Notes under the pieces: generated by a model | What the model was told of the DNA's origin: nothing | Seen by the model: the letters and a program-made list of their open reading frames with translations, nothing else | Database searches by the model: none | Program-made: the position numbers and the translations under genes | Shown here: positions 51,503 to 60,159 of the stretch, piece by piece | Layout of the letters: every line of letters starts with the position of its first letter | How positions within the stretch are numbered: position 1 is the stretch's first letter | Assembly (NCBI GenBank): GCA_965652145.1 | Contig: CBFGTV010000010.1 | Coordinates: 5,729 to 69,728, forward strand | Origin: CBFGTV01 sp965652145 | Lineage (GTDB): Bacteria > Bacillota > Clostridia > Peptostreptococcales > Natronincolaceae | Length of the DNA stretch: 64,000 nt | Reading direction: 5' to 3'

Positions 51503-53626
51503 ATGCTAGTACAGGCTCGACAACTATTAAAAAAATATTATGGGTATGACTCCTTTCGAAGGGGACAGGAGCAAATTATACAATCAATCCTGAATAGCCA
51601 CGATACCTTCGGCATCATGCCCACCGGCGGAGGAAAATCCATATGCTATCAAATTCCCGCTCTGATGTTTTCAGGGATTACCCTGGTAATTTCACCCTTA
51701 ATATCCCTAATGAAGGATCAAAACGAAACCCTGGCCCAATTGGGCATTACCTCGACCTTTATTAACAGTTCCCTGGAGGTCGGTGCTGTAAGGGAACGGA
51801 TAGAAGGCCTACGCCAGGGAAGGTACCGGCTGATATATGTGGCACCGGAAAGATTGGCCTCTGAGGAATTTAAAGGTCTCATCCAGCAGCTTGACATCAG
51901 CTTCATAGCCATTGACGAAGCCCATTGTGTATCTCAATGGGGCCACGATTTCAGGCCCAGCTATCAACTGATAGGCTCTTTTATTAAAGGCCTTCAGAAG
52001 CGCCCGGTGGTGGCCGCCTTCACAGCAACTGCTACTGACGAGGTAAAATATGATGTGGTTAATCTACTAAAACTAAAAAATCCCAATACCTTTATTACGG
52101 GGTATGACCGAAAAAATTTATATTTATCGGTACAGCGGGGAGTCGATAAAGAAGCCTTTTTATTTAATTATCTTGAAGGTCATCAGCATCAGTCTGGAAT
52201 AATCTATGCAGCCACCCGCAAGGAGGTAGAAAAGCTTTTTACGAAACTAAAGGCCAGGGGCTATTCCGTAGCAGCCTATCATGGTGGAATGGAGGATACA
52301 GCCCGTAGCCAGGCCCAGGAGGCCTTCATATTTGACGATGTAAAGGTGATTGTTGCCACCAATGCCTTTGGCATGGGGATTGATAAATCCAATGTACGTT
52401 ATGTTATTCATTACAATATGCCTAAAAATATTGAGGCCTATTATCAAGAGGCAGGCCGGGCCGGGCGGGACGGAGAGCCCGGTGAATGTATTTTGCTCTT
52501 TTCCCAGGCCGACGTACTGCTTCAGCGCTATATGATCCAGGTAAACCAGTTAAGCGACGAAAGAAAGCAATATGAATATAAAAAGCTACAGGTCATGGTT
52601 GATTATTGCCATAGCTCCCAATGTCTGAGAAAGTACATACTTGAATATTTTGGTGAGGTGGGATTGGCAGAACAATGCCAAAACTGTAGCACCTGTACCG
52701 ACGAATCTGAGCTTGAGGATATCACCATAGAAGCCCAGAAAATATTCTCTTGTATCTATCGAATGAAGGAGCGTTACGGGGTTTCGATGATTGCGCAGGT
52801 GCTGAAGGGTTCCCGGGTGAAAAGGCTGACACAGCTGGGCCTGAATCAATTAACGACCTATGGTATTATGGCAGACTATACCCTGAAGCAGATAAAGGAT
52901 ATGACTAACCTATTAATTGCAGAGGGCTACCTGGGGCTGACGGAGGATGAATACCCTGTGGTAAAATTACAGCAAAGGGCTGTAGGGGTATTGAAAAATC
53001 AAGAAAAGGTCTATCAAAAAATCCATTACAGGCCATCGGTGGTGGAAGCAGACCAGGGCTTATTAGAACAGCTTAGGAAACTGCGTAAAGATATTTCTGC
53101 AAGGGAGCAGGTGCCCCCCTATGTGATCTTCCATGACAGTACCCTGAGGGAAATGAGTGAGGTCCTTCCCGTAAGCCAGAGTCAGCTTGGCAGAATAAAA
53201 GGGGTTGGCCAAGCCAAGCTGGAAAAGTACGGAGAAGCCTTTTTACAGCTGATTGATGCCTACATTAAGGAGCATAGGCTTGCGCTCCCTAAGGGCAGGG
53301 AAGCCATAAAAGAAAGGATGCCAAACAAGCAGGAGTCCCCAAGTCATCAGATTACCCATGAAATGTACCAAGGGGGAATGTCAATCACTGATATAGCCCG
53401 GAAGCGGAATCTCAAGCCCCTGACGGTACAGGAGCATATCTTTAGATGCTATGATGAAGGGCTTGATGTATCCCTGGATGATTTTATCCCCAAAGAGCAT
53501 GAAGCATTAATTCTCAAGACTATTCAACAGGTAGGGTACGAAAAGCTTAAACCTGTTAAGGAGGCCCTTCCAGAGGAAATTGATTATATGGCCATAAAGG
53601 CCGTAATATTAAAATATCTCAAATAA
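51503..53626 (+). CDS. recQ: RecQ family ATP-dependent DNA helicase
   Basis: A 707-residue 3'-5' helicase for recombination and fork repair. Domain order: DEAH helicase with Walker A MPTGGGKSICYQ (about 38-49) and IDEAHCVSQWGHDFRPSY; C-terminal helicase part with ATNAFGMGIDKSNVRYVIHY and QEAGRAGRDG; Zn-binding RQC region (Cys in SSQCLRKYI and QCQNCSTC); HRDC domain (about 515-590); and a C-terminal helix-turn-helix (about 615-705) often seen in Firmicutes. Its own terminator and a leader hairpin indicate a single-gene unit. Confidence 0.95.
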   Translation: MLVQARQLLKKYYGYDSFRRGQEQIIQSILNSHDTFGIMPTGGGKSICYQIPALMFSGITLVISPLISLMKDQNETLAQLGITSTFINSSLEVGAVRERIEGLRQGRYRLIYVAPERLASEEFKGLIQQLDISFIAIDEAHCVSQWGHDFRPSYQLIGSFIKGLQKRPVVAAFTATATDEVKYDVVNLLKLKNPNTFITGYDRKNLYLSVQRGVDKEAFLFNYLEGHQHQSGIIYAATRKEVEKLFTKLKARGYSVAAYHGGMEDTARSQAQEAFIFDDVKVIVATNAFGMGIDKSNVRYVIHYNMPKNIEAYYQEAGRAGRDGEPGECILLFSQADVLLQRYMIQVNQLSDERKQYEYKKLQVMVDYCHSSQCLRKYILEYFGEVGLAEQCQNCSTCTDESELEDITIEAQKIFSCIYRMKERYGVSMIAQVLKGSRVKRLTQLGLNQLTTYGIMADYTLKQIKDMTNLLIAEGYLGLTEDEYPVVKLQQRAVGVLKNQEKVYQKIHYRPSVVEADQGLLEQLRKLRKDISAREQVPPYVIFHDSTLREMSEVLPVSQSQLGRIKGVGQAKLEKYGEAFLQLIDAYIKEHRLALPKGREAIKERMPNKQESPSHQITHEMYQGGMSITDIARKRNLKPLTVQEHIFRCYDEGLDVSLDDFIPKEHEALILKTIQQVGYEKLKPVKEALPEEIDYMAIKAVILKYLK

Positions 53627-53676
53627 AGGGGATCACCTGACCAATTGTACTATTTGGTCAGGTGATCCCTTTATTT
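53621..53676. terminator. bidirectional terminator between recQ and the AraC gene
   Basis: A stem of more than 20 bp: AAATAAAGGGGATCACCTGA at 53621-53640, extended by CCAA, matches its complement in 53652-53676. A-run and T-run flanks serve both convergent genes. The left arm overlaps the last recQ codons. Confidence 0.9.
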
Positions 53677-54467
53677 AGGCTGTCAGAGGGCAATATCTCA
53701 GATTGCACGTCGAAAGCAGTATTTCTGAAGGAAGAAGGGGTCTCTTTAGTCAGTCTCTTGAAGGCCATATTGTAATAATTTTGATTATTGAAGCCTACTG
53801 CCAGGGCCACCTCCAGCAAGGGTAAATCAGTTTCAAGAAGCAGGCGTTTACTTTTTTCTACCCGTATTTCATTTAATATTTGCGAAAAGGTTTTACCCGT
53901 TTCTTTTTTGAGGATCGTACAAAAATAACTGCGGCTGATTTTTAGGTACCTTGTAATACTGGTCAGGGTTACAGGCTCATGATAATGAGCGGTAATATAA
54001 TCTAAAGCCCTTTTTACGTGCAGGCTATGTATTTGCTCCTCCTTAATCTGCAGATGCCTCAAATAGGGGCTTTCAGAACCGATGTTTCTAAGCAGTGTAA
54101 CCAAATGGGGAATACAATTTTTTGGTTTATATAAAAGATCATTGGAATTTTCAGGCTTACAGGTGTAGGGGCCAATAATATGAATTCCCCGGTGAACTGT
54201 CTTAGGACATATCCGGCAGGCAGTAAAATAAAAATCTTCCCGACAGATGAGGGTGACCAGGTGATCGCCGTCCTCTTCAAGCATTTTTTCTTTTATCTGT
54301 TCGTAGAGGTCAAATTGACGAAATAATTCATCATAGCGGGAAGCATACCCCTCGGTATGTATAATACTGCCATCAAAATTATAGGTTCTGATGGGGATAT
54401 GGGTACAAAGATAAAAATCTTTAAGCATTTTGATAATATGCTTTTCAAAATAACAGTAATTGATCAT
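53658..54467 (-). CDS. AraC-family transcriptional regulator
   Basis: A 269-residue regulator. The C-terminal DNA-binding domain (about 150-250) has both helix-turn-helix units: VTLTSITRYLKISRSYFCTI, and LPLLEVALAVGFNNQNYYNM followed by AFKRLTKETPSSFR. The N-terminal part (about 1-140) has Cys residues in CRICPKTVHRGIHIIGPYTC, which might bind a metal or ligand. It is divergent from the siderophore transporter operon. AraC regulators in such places often sense the siderophore and activate uptake. The start follows GGGAGC. Confidence 0.88.
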   Translation of the reverse strand: MINYCYFEKHIIKMLKDFYLCTHIPIRTYNFDGSIIHTEGYASRYDELFRQFDLYEQIKEKMLEEDGDHLVTLICREDFYFTACRICPKTVHRGIHIIGPYTCKPENSNDLLYKPKNCIPHLVTLLRNIGSESPYLRHLQIKEEQIHSLHVKRALDYITAHYHEPVTLTSITRYLKISRSYFCTILKKETGKTFSQILNEIRVEKSKRLLLETDLPLLEVALAVGFNNQNYYNMAFKRLTKETPSSFRNTAFDVQSEILPSDSLNKGIT

Positions 54468-54555
54468 ACCAGCAGCTCCCTTTCAAAATACCTAAATTTA
54501 GTTATAAAAATCAAAATATAATTAATTATAATCTAAAAAATAGTGCTATATTTAG

Positions 54556-54584
54556 TTGAGAAAGAAAATCATAATCATTATCAT
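54556..54584 (+). promoter_or_regulatory. Fur-box promoter of the siderophore operon
   Basis: TTGAGA (54556-54561), 17-bp spacer and TATCAT (54579-54584). TCATAATCATTATCA at 54569-54583 matches the 7-1-7 Fur consensus TGATAATNATTATCA with one difference, and covers the -10. Repression by Fur under iron-replete conditions is expected. Confidence 0.8.
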
Positions 54585-54647
54585 TTATTATAACAATTAA
54601 CTTAGGGAGGTGTCAAACTGTCATACAAAATGATGTAAGGAGGAAGC

Positions 54648-55595
54648 ATGAAGAAAAGATATTTAATTTTGGCACTGGTGCTATTATCAGTGGCTTCTAT
54701 TTTGATTGGAGCTAAAAACATTCAGCTTGCAGATATTTTGAAGTTAAATTACGAAAGTCTCCAAATTTTGTTTATAAGTCGTTTTCCCAGACTAATCAGT
54801 ATTATTGTTTCAGGCATGGGTATGGCCCTTTCAGGCCTGATTATGCAGCAGATTACCAGAAATAAATTTGTTTCCCCTACCACAGCCACCACTGTAGATT
54901 CAGCTAAATTAGGGTTTTTGGTTTCATTAATATGGTTTTATTCCGCCTCAACCTTCAACAAGATGGTAATTGCCTTTATTTTTGCTCTGGGGGGAACCTT
55001 TTTATTTATGACCATATTGAGAAAAATCAAGTTTAAAAATATGATTTTTGTTCCACTGATTGGTATTATGCTGGGGAGCATTATCGATTCAGTTACGACC
55101 TTCTTTGCTTATAAGTACGATCTGATACAAAGTATGAATGCATTGCTCCAGGGTAATTTTGCAATGGTAATTAAAGGAAGATACGAGCTATTGTATTTAA
55201 GCATTCCCCTCACCGTAATTGCCTTTGTCTATGCCAATCAGTTTACCGTTGTGGGAATGGGAGAAGCCTTCGCTAAAAACTTAGGTCTAAATTATAACCG
55301 TGTGGTGAACGTGGGGGTTGTCATTATTGCATTGATAAGCTCCCTGGTGGTGATTACAGTAGGGCAAATTCCCTTTTTAGGACTCATTATTCCAAATATC
55401 GTTTCCCTCTATGGAGGAGACAACTTAAAGAAGAATTTGATGCCAACCGCCTTACTGGGGGCTGTGTTCCTCTTGTTTTGTGACATACTTGGAAGGATTA
55501 TTATTTTTCCCTATGAAATACCCATCAGTCTGATGGTAGGTGTCATTGGAAGTGTAATATTCCTCTATCTACTGGTAAGGAGGAATGAAGCATGA
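54648..55595 (+). CDS. iron-siderophore ABC permease, FecCD type (YclN/CeuB-like)
   Basis: A 315-residue integral membrane permease with about nine to ten helices. FecCD features include the N-terminal RFPRLISIIVSGMGMALSGL with MQQITRNKFVSP, and the coupling region GQIPFLGLIIPNIVSLYGG. The gene order permease, permease, ATPase, binding protein equals YclNOPQ (petrobactin) and CeuBCDE, so a catecholate siderophore is plausible. It overlaps the next gene by four bases. GGAGG precedes ATG. Confidence 0.9.
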   Translation: MKKRYLILALVLLSVASILIGAKNIQLADILKLNYESLQILFISRFPRLISIIVSGMGMALSGLIMQQITRNKFVSPTTATTVDSAKLGFLVSLIWFYSASTFNKMVIAFIFALGGTFLFMTILRKIKFKNMIFVPLIGIMLGSIIDSVTTFFAYKYDLIQSMNALLQGNFAMVIKGRYELLYLSIPLTVIAFVYANQFTVVGMGEAFAKNLGLNYNRVVNVGVVIIALISSLVVITVGQIPFLGLIIPNIVSLYGGDNLKKNLMPTALLGAVFLLFCDILGRIIIFPYEIPISLMVGVIGSVIFLYLLVRRNEA

Positions 55596-56542
55596 AGATC
55601 AGGGGTCGGCTGGGCCTTTTAATTGCAGCCTTTATTGGGCTGATAGTACTGTTTTTATGCTTTGGGCTGAATCCCAATAGCTGGCAATATGCCCTTTCTA
55701 GGAGGATTCCCAAGGTTATCGCCATTGTATTCACCGGTGGGGCCATTGCTCTTTCCACCATCATATTCCAGACCATTACCAACAATCGTATTTTAACCCC
55801 CAGCATCCTAGGGTTAGATTCACTTTACATGTTTCTTCAAACCACCGTGGTATTCTTTTTAGGCTCATCAGGTATGGCTATCATTAGCAGTCACACTAAC
55901 TTTTTACTGTCAGTGGGCCTGATGATGGGGTTTTCAGCCCTTTTATACTATTGGCTGTTTAAAAGAAAATCACAAAATATTTTCTTTCTTCTCTTGGTAG
56001 GGGTCATATTGGGGAGTCTTTTTCAAAGTATGTCAAGCTTTATGCAGCTACTGATTGATCCCAATGAGTTCCTCGTTATACAGAGCAAAATGTTCGCCAG
56101 CTTTAATCAAGTCAACACCGATATTTTGAAGCTGGCCGCAGTACTGATCGTAGCCTGTATCCTTTATGCGTATCGGCACGTTCACCTACTAGATGTGGTT
56201 TCTTTAGGAAGAGAGCAGGCCATTAACCTGGGGGTGCCCTACGACCGGATAGTTAAAAGGATGCTGGTTGTAGTGGCGATGATGGTGTCGGTTTCCACGG
56301 CCCTGGTGGGGCCCATTACCTTTCTGGGTATTTTAGTGGCAAATCTTGCCCGGGAATCTTTAAAAACCTATCAGCATAAGTACCTGGTAGCAGGCTCTAT
56401 GCTGATAAGTGGAGTCGCCCTGGTAGGCGGACAATTCATTATAGAACGGGCCTTAAGATTCCAAACTCCCATAAGTGTTGTTATTAACCTGATTGGGGGC
56501 ACCTATTTTATCTATTTACTGTTAAAGGAGAGTCAGGGATGA
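55592..56542 (+). CDS. iron-siderophore ABC permease, FecCD type (YclO/CeuC-like)
   Basis: A 316-residue second permease. RRIPKVIAIVFTGGAIALS and the coupling helix GPITFLGILVANLAR are typical. The TNNRILTPSILGLDSLY region corresponds to the conserved LxGP...GI loop of FecCD permeases. It forms a heterodimer with the upstream subunit; both gene junctions are ATGA overlaps, indicating tight coupling. Confidence 0.9.
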   Translation: MKIRGRLGLLIAAFIGLIVLFLCFGLNPNSWQYALSRRIPKVIAIVFTGGAIALSTIIFQTITNNRILTPSILGLDSLYMFLQTTVVFFLGSSGMAIISSHTNFLLSVGLMMGFSALLYYWLFKRKSQNIFFLLLVGVILGSLFQSMSSFMQLLIDPNEFLVIQSKMFASFNQVNTDILKLAAVLIVACILYAYRHVHLLDVVSLGREQAINLGVPYDRIVKRMLVVVAMMVSVSTALVGPITFLGILVANLARESLKTYQHKYLVAGSMLISGVALVGGQFIIERALRFQTPISVVINLIGGTYFIYLLLKESQG

Positions 56543-57294
56543 TTGAAGTAAAGGAAGTAAGTAAACGATATGGCGCCAAAACAGTACTGGATTCCGTGTC
56601 CATTCAGGTTCCTACAGGGAAAATTACCTCCTTTATTGGTGCCAATGGGGCAGGAAAAAGTACACTCCTTGGCCTGATCAGCCGACTAATCGACAAGGAT
56701 GCCGGGCAAATATGCCTGGAGGGCAGGGATATTGGCCAATGGAACACCAGAGAGCTGGCTAAGAAGCTGTCTATTCTAAAGCAGGCAAACCATATCAATA
56801 TCAGGCTGACAATCCGGGAGCTTGTGAGCTTTGGCAGGTTTCCCTATTCCCAGGGGAACCCGACAGAGGAGGATCAAGGGTATATTGATAGAGCCATTGC
56901 TTACCTAAAGCTTGAAGATATTCAGCATCAGTATCTGGATGAGTTAAGCGGAGGCCAAAGACAGCGAGCCTATATTGCCATGGTATTGGCCCAAAACACA
57001 GATTACATCTTACTGGATGAGCCCTTGAACAACCTGGATATGAAGCATGCGGTGGAAATTATGAAAATACTAAGGGCCATGGTAAAGGATTTGGGAAAGA
57101 CCATCGTATTGGTGATGCATGATATTAATTTCGCCTCCTGCTATTCCGACTATATTGTGGCCATGAAGCAGGGCAAGGTAGTTAAAACAGGTTTTACCGA
57201 CGAGATCATTGACCAAGGGGTTCTAAAGGAAATTTATGAGATGGATTTCAAAATTCAAGAAATAGAAAGCAATCGAATCTGTATCTATTTTTAA
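56539..57294 (+). CDS. iron-siderophore ABC ATP-binding protein (YclP/CeuD-like)
   Basis: A 251-residue ATPase. Walker A is GANGAGKSTLLG, the signature LSGGQRQRAYIAMVLAQ, Walker B YILLDEPLNNLDM, and the H-loop VMHDINF. LRIT-like linker SILKQANHINIRLTIRELVS is typical of FepC/BtuD-type ATPases. It powers uptake through the two FecCD permeases. Confidence 0.94.
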   Translation: MIEVKEVSKRYGAKTVLDSVSIQVPTGKITSFIGANGAGKSTLLGLISRLIDKDAGQICLEGRDIGQWNTRELAKKLSILKQANHINIRLTIRELVSFGRFPYSQGNPTEEDQGYIDRAIAYLKLEDIQHQYLDELSGGQRQRAYIAMVLAQNTDYILLDEPLNNLDMKHAVEIMKILRAMVKDLGKTIVLVMHDINFASCYSDYIVAMKQGKVVKTGFTDEIIDQGVLKEIYEMDFKIQEIESNRICIYF

Positions 57295-57314
57295 AAAAAA
57301 CATGAGGTGAAAAT

Positions 57315-58289
57315 ATGAAGAAGAAAAGAATGTTAACGCTCTTAATTTTATTGATTAGTGCATTGGCCCTGACAGCTTGCTCCACCCAGGCGCCCCCTGC
57401 TGAACCGGCAATCGCACCCGAGAACGATACCGAAGCCGGAGAAACCACACCAACAGAGATTGAAATAACCCATGAGCTTGGTAAAGCTACTGTAAAGGTC
57501 AATCCTGAAAGGGTATTGGTGTTTGACTATGCCACCCTGGATTCCCTTGATGAGATGGGGGTAGAGGTCTTAGGCTTACCAAAATCCAATATCCCCACCT
57601 ATTTAGAAAAGTTCAATTCAGATCAATATGAGGATATCGGAACACTATTTGAGCCTGACTATGAAAAGATTTATGAATTAAATCCTGATGTCATCTTTAT
57701 CTCGGGAAGACAGGCAAGTGTATATGAAGAATTAGAGAAAATTGCACCTACAGTATATCTTGTCATAGATACCGATGATTACATTGGTTCCTTCAGTGAA
57801 AACCTAAGAACTCTAGGTAATATCTTTAATCAATCAGACTTTGTTGAAGCAGAGATCAGTCAAATTGAAAGCCGTATCGGCAGTCTGAAGGAGGCAGTGG
57901 CAGGTAAGGTTACCGACTCTCTGATTATCATGGCTAACGATGGTTCTTTAAGCGCCTACGGAGAAGGATCAAGATTTGGTGTAATTCATAATGAATTCGC
58001 CTTCCCTGCAGTAGATAAAGAAATTGAAATTGCCAACCATGGTCAAAGCGTATCCTTTGAATATATTGTAGAGAAGGACCCCGAATATATTTTTGTCATT
58101 GATAGAGCCGCCTCCGTCGGCGGAAGCGTTACAGCCATGCAAACCTTAGACAACGATCTAATTAAAATGACCCAGGCGTACCAAAATGACAAAATCATAT
58201 ACTTAGATTCGCAAATTTGGTATGTGGCTACAGGAGGCCTTAAGGGAACCAAAATTATGATTGATGAGATGCAAGCCGCAATACAGTAA
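57315..58289 (+). CDS. siderophore-binding lipoprotein (YclQ/CeuE-like)
   Basis: A 324-residue lipoprotein with lipobox LTAC (Cys22). A Pro/Ala/Glu-rich linker (about 25-48) leads to a class III binding protein with two lobes and a long connecting helix: ERVLVFDYATLDSLDEMGVE, then DVIFISGRQ, and the C-terminal GSVTAMQTLDND. It captures the iron complex outside the cell and delivers it to the permeases. GAGGTG precedes ATG. It ends the operon before a strong terminator. Confidence 0.92.
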   Translation: MKKKRMLTLLILLISALALTACSTQAPPAEPAIAPENDTEAGETTPTEIEITHELGKATVKVNPERVLVFDYATLDSLDEMGVEVLGLPKSNIPTYLEKFNSDQYEDIGTLFEPDYEKIYELNPDVIFISGRQASVYEELEKIAPTVYLVIDTDDYIGSFSENLRTLGNIFNQSDFVEAEISQIESRIGSLKEAVAGKVTDSLIIMANDGSLSAYGEGSRFGVIHNEFAFPAVDKEIEIANHGQSVSFEYIVEKDPEYIFVIDRAASVGGSVTAMQTLDNDLIKMTQAYQNDKIIYLDSQIWYVATGGLKGTKIMIDEMQAAIQ

Positions 58290-58328
58290 AGTCTACAACT
58301 CCCCCTTTTTATCTTAAAATAAAGAATG

Positions 58329-58367
58329 ACACCGCCTCGTTTTCATAAAGCGAGGCGGTGTTTTTTT
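58329..58367 (+). terminator. intrinsic terminator of the siderophore operon
   Basis: ACACCGCCTCG pairs with CGAGGCGGTGT across an 11-nt loop and is followed by seven Ts. Confidence 0.95.
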
Positions 58368-58384
58368 ATCAATTGAATATATGG

Positions 58385-58413
58385 TTTACATATGTAAAAT
58401 GATGGTATATATT
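58385..58413 (+). promoter_or_regulatory. promoter with palindromic operator on the -35 box
   Basis: TTTACA (58385-58390), 17-bp spacer and TATATT (58408-58413). TTTACATATGTAAA (58385-58398) is a perfect 14-bp palindrome that includes the -35 box, so a repressor could act here. The hydrolase gene starts about 140 bases downstream. Confidence 0.45.
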
Positions 58414-58559
58414 AGGATTATATAAATTAGCCTAGAAAAACCTGAGTTTAGGTGATACAGGGTATTAGGTTAATGCCCACAATATATAAAATAGAATAAG
58501 TGGAATAAAAGTCAACCAGTTTTAAAAATATTTTATAAAAAGTTTTTGAGGTGAAAAAA

Positions 58560-59507
58560 TTGAAACATTCCTTCATACTTTTAATTTATTTTCTCTTGGT
58601 TTTACTGGCTGTTCTTTTGGCAGCAGCGTGGTATTTCTATCGTGTTGGTGTACAAAGAAGAAAAAAGGACTTTATTCAAAACAATCCAGACATACCCAGG
58701 GAATCGGTGGATGAAACTTGGGGTGCAGGTAAGGCATGGCTGGCAGCCCAAAGTCAAACAAAGCTGCATATTGTATCAAAGGACGGATTAACCCTTAAGG
58801 CCATCTATTTAACCGCCCAAGGGCCCAGTGAAAATACGGTTATTTTAGTACATGGATATGCTGGTCGGGGGCAGTCGATGGCTTTTTTGGCCCAATATTA
58901 CTGCGAGAAGTTAGGTTTCAATGTATTAATGCCAGACTTAAGGGGTCATGGTGAAAGTCAGGGGAACTACATTGGCTTTGGCTGGCATGATCGGTTGGAT
59001 CTTCTTCAATGGATTCAACGGATCATTGACTTAAATCACGGGGCGGGAAAAATTATTCTTCATGGCATTTCCATGGGCGGTGCCACAGTATTGATGACCA
59101 GTGGTGAAAGGCTTCCTGACAATGTGGTGGGTATTATTTCTGATTGTGCCTATACCTCGGCCCAGGATATTTTAACCCATCAGCTGAAGAAAATGTATAG
59201 GATTCCTGCCATACCATTATTGCCTATCACCAGTTTAATATGCAAGCTGAGGGCAGGCTATTTCTTCAAGGAGGCTTCGGCAGTCAGGCAGGTGGCTAAA
59301 ACAAATCTTCCGATTCTTTTTATACACGGAACCGACGACAAATTTGTTCCTACCTGGATGGTACATGAGCTCTTTGGGGCCGTAAAAACAGAGCAAAAGA
59401 GAAAATTTCTAGTAGAGGATGCAGGTCATGGAAACGCCTACTGGAAAGATACCCAGGGTTATCAAAGGCATATTCAAGACTTTGTTGAGGCCCTTTTAAC
59501 CCCATAG
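58560..59507 (+). CDS. membrane-anchored alpha/beta hydrolase
   Basis: A 315-residue hydrolase with an N-terminal transmembrane helix (about 5-27) and the catalytic domain after it. The oxyanion motif is VILVHGYAGRG, nucleophile Ser171 in GISMGG, acid Asp in HGTDDKFVP and base His in EDAGHGNAYW. It resembles B. subtilis YqkD-type proteins, whose substrates are unknown. The TTG at 58560 is chosen, six bases after GAGGTG; the GTG at 58551 is within that site. The domain probably faces outward, but topology is unproved. Confidence 0.85.
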   Translation: MKHSFILLIYFLLVLLAVLLAAAWYFYRVGVQRRKKDFIQNNPDIPRESVDETWGAGKAWLAAQSQTKLHIVSKDGLTLKAIYLTAQGPSENTVILVHGYAGRGQSMAFLAQYYCEKLGFNVLMPDLRGHGESQGNYIGFGWHDRLDLLQWIQRIIDLNHGAGKIILHGISMGGATVLMTSGERLPDNVVGIISDCAYTSAQDILTHQLKKMYRIPAIPLLPITSLICKLRAGYFFKEASAVRQVAKTNLPILFIHGTDDKFVPTWMVHELFGAVKTEQKRKFLVEDAGHGNAYWKDTQGYQRHIQDFVEALLTP

Positions 59508-59544
59508 CCTTCTCTTAAAGCTCCAATAAATTTTTTTATATGTT

Positions 59545-59573
59545 AAGATCAATCCCATGGATTGGTCTTTTTA
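59545..59573 (+). terminator. intrinsic terminator
   Basis: AAGATCAATCC pairs with GGATTGGTCTT (one G-T pair), 3-nt loop, then TTTT. It ends the hydrolase gene and separates it from the exosortase unit. Confidence 0.8.
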
Positions 59574-59637
59574 ACCGAAAAAAATTATAGTATGATAGTA
59601 GGGTACATGGTTAATTTGTAGAAACGGAGCCTAGGAT

Positions 59638-60159
59638 ATGAAAAAAACCGTCTATTTTGCAACGATTCTTGTGGTAGCTTTAATACAGCTTTTAACCCGG
59701 GTAAAAGAGATAGATCGTATACTGTTCATTTTAAAGCCCGTTACCCTGCTGGTATCAATGTTTACGACTGCTGAGTTTCATTTTGTAGAAGGGGCAGGCT
59801 TTGTAAATGAAGGGCTTCAAGTAGTGATTGGCAAGGCCTGTGCCGGGGGCAACTTCTTTTCTCTGCTGTTTGCCATGCTGGTTTTTAGCTTTATTCCTGT
59901 CATTAAAGGTAAACAAAAGCAGCTAAAGGCATGGTTCCTGTTCCTTTTATCGGCCTACGGGTTAACCATAGTGGCCAATAGTTCAAGGATTATCAGCACC
60001 TTGCTGCTAATGAGGCTGGGACTTTTGGTTGGCCGGTATCAATCGGCTATTCACCAACTTATCGGAATCGTTTTTTACTTTAGTTATTTGGTAATTGCCT
60101 ATGTACTTGTTAACAAGATATTGAAAAAAAGGGGGGTTGATCATGGAACGACTCTATAG
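59638..60159 (+). CDS. xrtK: exosortase family protein, XrtK-like
   Basis: A 173-residue polytopic membrane protein with about five helices. It has the exosortase catalytic triad: Cys68 in KACAGGNFF, Arg117 in NSSRI and His139 in SAIHQLIG. Exosortases are transpeptidase-like membrane enzymes that cleave PEP-CTERM-type tails, mainly known from Gram-negative bacteria. From memory of family descriptions, the small exosortase K is paired with one MSEP-CTERM target. The next gene overlaps this one by 17 bp and encodes a protein with an MDEP tail, matching that pattern. The symbol is a family-level call. Confidence 0.85.
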   Translation: MKKTVYFATILVVALIQLLTRVKEIDRILFILKPVTLLVSMFTTAEFHFVEGAGFVNEGLQVVIGKACAGGNFFSLLFAMLVFSFIPVIKGKQKQLKAWFLFLLSAYGLTIVANSSRIISTLLLMRLGLLVGRYQSAIHQLIGIVFYFSYLVIAYVLVNKILKKRGVDHGTTL

